DNA from: Candidatus Eubacterium faecigallinarum
Lineage (GTDB): Bacteria > Bacillota > Clostridia > Oscillospirales > Acutalibacteraceae
NCBI GenBank assembly: GCA_019115455.1
Contig: DXDN01000001.1
Location: 62,001 to 126,000 of the forward strand
DNA length: 64,000 nt
Direction of reading: 5' to 3'
Of this stretch, positions 61,739 to 64,000 are shown piece by piece (within the stretch, counting starts at the first letter, position 1; every line of letters starts with the position of its first letter). The notes beneath the pieces were generated by a model. That model ran no database searches and had not been told where the DNA came from. It saw nothing but the letters and a program-made list of their open reading frames with translations. Both the position numbers and the translations under genes were made by a program.

Positions 61739-61796
61739 AAATAAGTAAAAATATGTCGATTTTATGATTATATACTACGTAAAGGTGTAATAAGCT

Positions 61797-62144
61797 ATGA
61801 ATAAAAACAAAGTTCATGTAAAAATAGGCGGTGCGTCATACACCATCGTTACAGAGGACGATCCCCAGTACGTTGAAGCGCTGGCGGAAGAAATAAGCAA
61901 CGAGATCCGTTCTATCTGCAACTCTAATCCGTCGCTCTCAATAACTCAGGCGGCTGTTTTGGTTGCGCTGGACGAAGCCGACGCCTGCAAAAAAGCTTCA
62001 GCCTCCGCAGATAATCTCAGAGTACAGATAAAGGATTATCTTGAGGAAAGCGCAAGGGCAAAAATGGAAGTTGAGGTTGCAAGGCGTGAGGTTGAAAGGC
62101 TCAACCGTGAGATATCCGATTTAAGGGAAAGGCTTAACAAATAA
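61797..62144 (+). CDS. zapA: Cell division protein ZapA
   Basis: 115 aa. The ZapA front domain covers residues 4-75 (NKVHVKIGGASYTIVTEDDP, QYVEALAEEISNEIRSI and ITQAAVLVALDEADACKKA, all typical). The C-terminal coiled coil (about 76-115; REVERLNREISDLRERL) makes dimers and tetramers. ZapA bundles FtsZ filaments in the division ring. It shares a transcript with the U32 peptidase gene, a pairing that is common in Firmicutes. Confidence 0.92.
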   Translation: MNKNKVHVKIGGASYTIVTEDDPQYVEALAEEISNEIRSICNSNPSLSITQAAVLVALDEADACKKASASADNLRVQIKDYLEESARAKMEVEVARREVERLNREISDLRERLNK

Positions 62145-62149
62145 GTAAT

Positions 62150-64000
62150 ATGAAATTTGAGATTTTGGCTCCTGCCGGAAGCATGGAGTCACTGATTGCC
62201 GGTGTGCGAAGCGGTGCTAACGCGGTTTACCTGGGCGGTAAGCTGTTTAACGCCCGACGCAATGCCGGCAATTTTGATAATGAAGAACTGAAAAAGGCGG
62301 TGGAATACTGCCACAACAGGATGGTGAAGGTCTACCTCGCCATAAATATTCTTATTTCCGACAGGGAGATGCAGGACGCTTACAACGCTGTCAGGGACGC
62401 ACTTCTTGCCGGAGTAGACGCTTTTATAATTCAGGATACAGGGCTTGCCAAAATGATACGCGAGCATTTCCCCGAAGCAAGGCTTCATGCCTCCACCCAG
62501 ATGAGCATAATGACTCCTGCCGGAGCAAGATTTGCCAAAAGCCTCGGCTTTGACAGAATCGTCCTGCCCAGGGAAATGACTCTTGACGAAATAATCGAAA
62601 TGAAAAACAGCACGGATATGGAGCTGGAGCTTTTTGTTCACGGCGCTTTGTGCATGTCGGTATCGGGGCAGTGCTATCTGTCCAGCATCCTCGGCTCACG
62701 CAGCGGCAACAGAGGTCTGTGCGCTCAGCCCTGCCGCCTGCCGTTTACTGCCAAGGGTGACAGAAACGAATGTGCGCTGTCCCTTAAGGATCTGAGCCTT
62801 ATCCGCCATCTTAACAAGCTTGACGGTGTAACTTCACTTAAAATTGAGGGCAGGATGAAAAGACCCGAATACGTCAGCGCCGCCGTTGCCGCTGTGAAAA
62901 AAGCGATTGAATCCGCCTACAGCGATGATGACGAATACCTGCTTCGCTCGGTATTTTCGCGAAGCGGATTTACCGACGGATACCTGACGGGGAAAAGAGG
63001 CAGGGAGATGTTCGGCACACGTCAAAAAGAAGACGTGATATCTGCCGAAAATGTACTGAAAAAAATCGCCAAGAATTACGAGCGTGAGGTTCCTGTAATT
63101 GCGGCGGATATGAAATTCCGCTGCAAAAAAGGAGAGCAGTGTTCTCTCACCGTTTCGGCGGCAGGAAAAACGGCAGAGGTTGCAACGGATATTCCCGAAA
63201 CCGCCGTCAACAAGCCTATGACCGCAGAAAGCGTAAGAGCTCGGCTGTCAAAGCTGGGCGGAACGCCGTTTTATGCAGGGGAAATAGACATAGAACTCGA
63301 CGACGGACTGATTCTTCCGGCTTCAAAAATAAACGATTTGAGGCGAAAAGCTGTTGAGGAACTTCAGAAAACGTCACCTATAACCATAAACGCTAAACCC
63401 TTTGAGGCAAAATCATATAAAGAAAAAAACTGCAAACCGTATTACACAGCGTCTTTCAGGGATGCAAATCAGATACCCGACAAGCATCCGTTTGCCCACG
63501 TCTTTATCCCCATTGACAGCACCCTTGAAGATTTCATTGACAACAGAGCGGGAGTGGTACTGCCGAGAGGCTTGTTTGGCACGGAAAATGATATAAGAAA
63601 AAGGCTTGACAAACTAAAAAAAGCAGGAATATCGAAAGCACTTTGCGGCAACTACGGCTCATACCTGCTGGCAAAGGAGCTGGGATTTGAGGTATTCGGT
63701 GATTTCGGGCTCAATATTTTCAACAGCGAAAGCGCAGGACTTATCGACAATCCCATACTGTCCTTTGAGCTTACGCTTAATCAGTCAAACCGAATCAATG
63801 CCGATAACACGGGCGTTATCGTTTACGGCAGGCTGCCGCTGATGCTGACAAGAAACTGCCCTGTAAAGGAGAGCGTGGGTCACTGCAAAAACAAAAGAAA
63901 CTGCGTGCTTACGGACAGAAAGGGCTTGGAATTTCCTGTTATCTGCTCGGACTTTCCCTGCGTTGAAATTCTCAACAGCGTGCCCCTTTGTCTGTCAGAC
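62150..64000 (+). CDS. U32-family peptidase, C-terminus cut by window edge
   Basis: The frame starts at ATG 62150, 5 bases after the zapA stop, with only a weak ribosome site, so it probably depends on zapA translation. The first 617 residues are visible. Residues 1-240 match the U32 peptidase core: FEILAPAGSMESLIAGVRSG, LHASTQMSIMTP and the signature ELFVHGALCMSVSGQCYLSS, followed by NRGLCAQPCRLPF with paired cysteines. These cysteines with CPV...GHC near the end fit the iron-sulfur type seen in U32 proteins linked to tRNA or ubiquinone hydroxylation and in collagenase-type peptidases. The large version (over 600 aa) is the Firmicutes DUF3656-containing form. Confidence 0.88.
   Translation, partial: MKFEILAPAGSMESLIAGVRSGANAVYLGGKLFNARRNAGNFDNEELKKAVEYCHNRMVKVYLAINILISDREMQDAYNAVRDALLAGVDAFIIQDTGLAKMIREHFPEARLHASTQMSIMTPAGARFAKSLGFDRIVLPREMTLDEIIEMKNSTDMELELFVHGALCMSVSGQCYLSSILGSRSGNRGLCAQPCRLPFTAKGDRNECALSLKDLSLIRHLNKLDGVTSLKIEGRMKRPEYVSAAVAAVKKAIESAYSDDDEYLLRSVFSRSGFTDGYLTGKRGREMFGTRQKEDVISAENVLKKIAKNYEREVPVIAADMKFRCKKGEQCSLTVSAAGKTAEVATDIPETAVNKPMTAESVRARLSKLGGTPFYAGEIDIELDDGLILPASKINDLRRKAVEELQKTSPITINAKPFEAKSYKEKNCKPYYTASFRDANQIPDKHPFAHVFIPIDSTLEDFIDNRAGVVLPRGLFGTENDIRKRLDKLKKAGISKALCGNYGSYLLAKELGFEVFGDFGLNIFNSESAGLIDNPILSFELTLNQSNRINADNTGVIVYGRLPLMLTRNCPVKESVGHCKNKRNCVLTDRKGLEFPVICSDFPCVEILNSVPLCLSD

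Noticed and set aside
1-64000. CRISPR arrays, tRNA or rRNA genes, insertion sequences, prophage genes
   Set aside because: I looked for regular spacer repeats, cloverleaf patterns, transposase and integrase motifs and saw none.

Overview
This 64 kb window looks like a chromosome segment of a gut or rumen Clostridia, most likely a Ruminococcaceae/Oscillospirales member. The support is inference from content: dockerin-type proteins with GxxNAID calcium loops, many glycoside hydrolases, the Clostridia small protein DUF6472, a Sporomusa-type NuoE/NuoF/GltD-like redox operon, an inorganic-pyrophosphatase-like/Nudix fusion, strong purine-rich ribosome sites and frequent TTG/GTG starts. Base composition is moderate, with a few clearly AT-richer genes. 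I saw no tRNA, rRNA, CRISPR array, insertion sequence or prophage gene.

Region 1 (1-17.7 kb) is a cell-surface locus. Three co-directional minus-strand genes encode a 2051-aa secreted dockerin protein, a 365-aa cohesin-like plus dockerin protein, and a secreted cohesin-like protein that runs off the left edge. Divergent from them is a 2677-aa secreted protein built from internal repeats of about 420-530 aa with no recognisable anchor. None of the large regions matches a family I can name; this is the most original part of the window.

Region 2 (17.8-32.2 kb) is mainly carbohydrate and phosphoester chemistry: a PPase-like/Nudix fusion, a nucleotidyltransferase-like protein, a membrane-anchored GH27 with an inserted beta-sandwich, a circularly permuted GH3 beta-glucosidase divergent from a GH2 beta-mannosidase over a long palindrome, an AT-rich RCC1-like lipoprotein, a GH43, and a PI-PLC-like protein divergent from a small protein plus a PHP phosphoesterase.

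Region 3 (32.2-47.6 kb) holds a PhoP/PhoR-like two-component system behind a PHO-box-like repeat array, a secreted unknown, YlmH-like S4 protein, Fe-alcohol dehydrogenase, GtrA, a GH13_31 oligo-1,6-glucosidase, a minus-strand operon (stand-alone AICAR transformylase, exonuclease III, RlmA-like methyltransferase, DUF6472), a tandem ATP-grasp operon with a small membrane protein, an Xre regulator divergent from a BspA-like surface protein, and a stand-alone acyltransferase catalytic domain preceded by a 42-codon gene.

Region 4 (47.8-64 kb) has a five-gene operon nuoE-like, nuoF-like, FAD/FeS oxidoreductase, hypB, hypA without a hydrogenase catalytic subunit, then housekeeping and envelope genes: HAD phosphatase, transglutaminase-like protein, MgtE, two secreted or membrane proteins with ribulose-phosphate epimerase, an ABC-F ATPase, ZapA and a U32 peptidase cut by the right edge.
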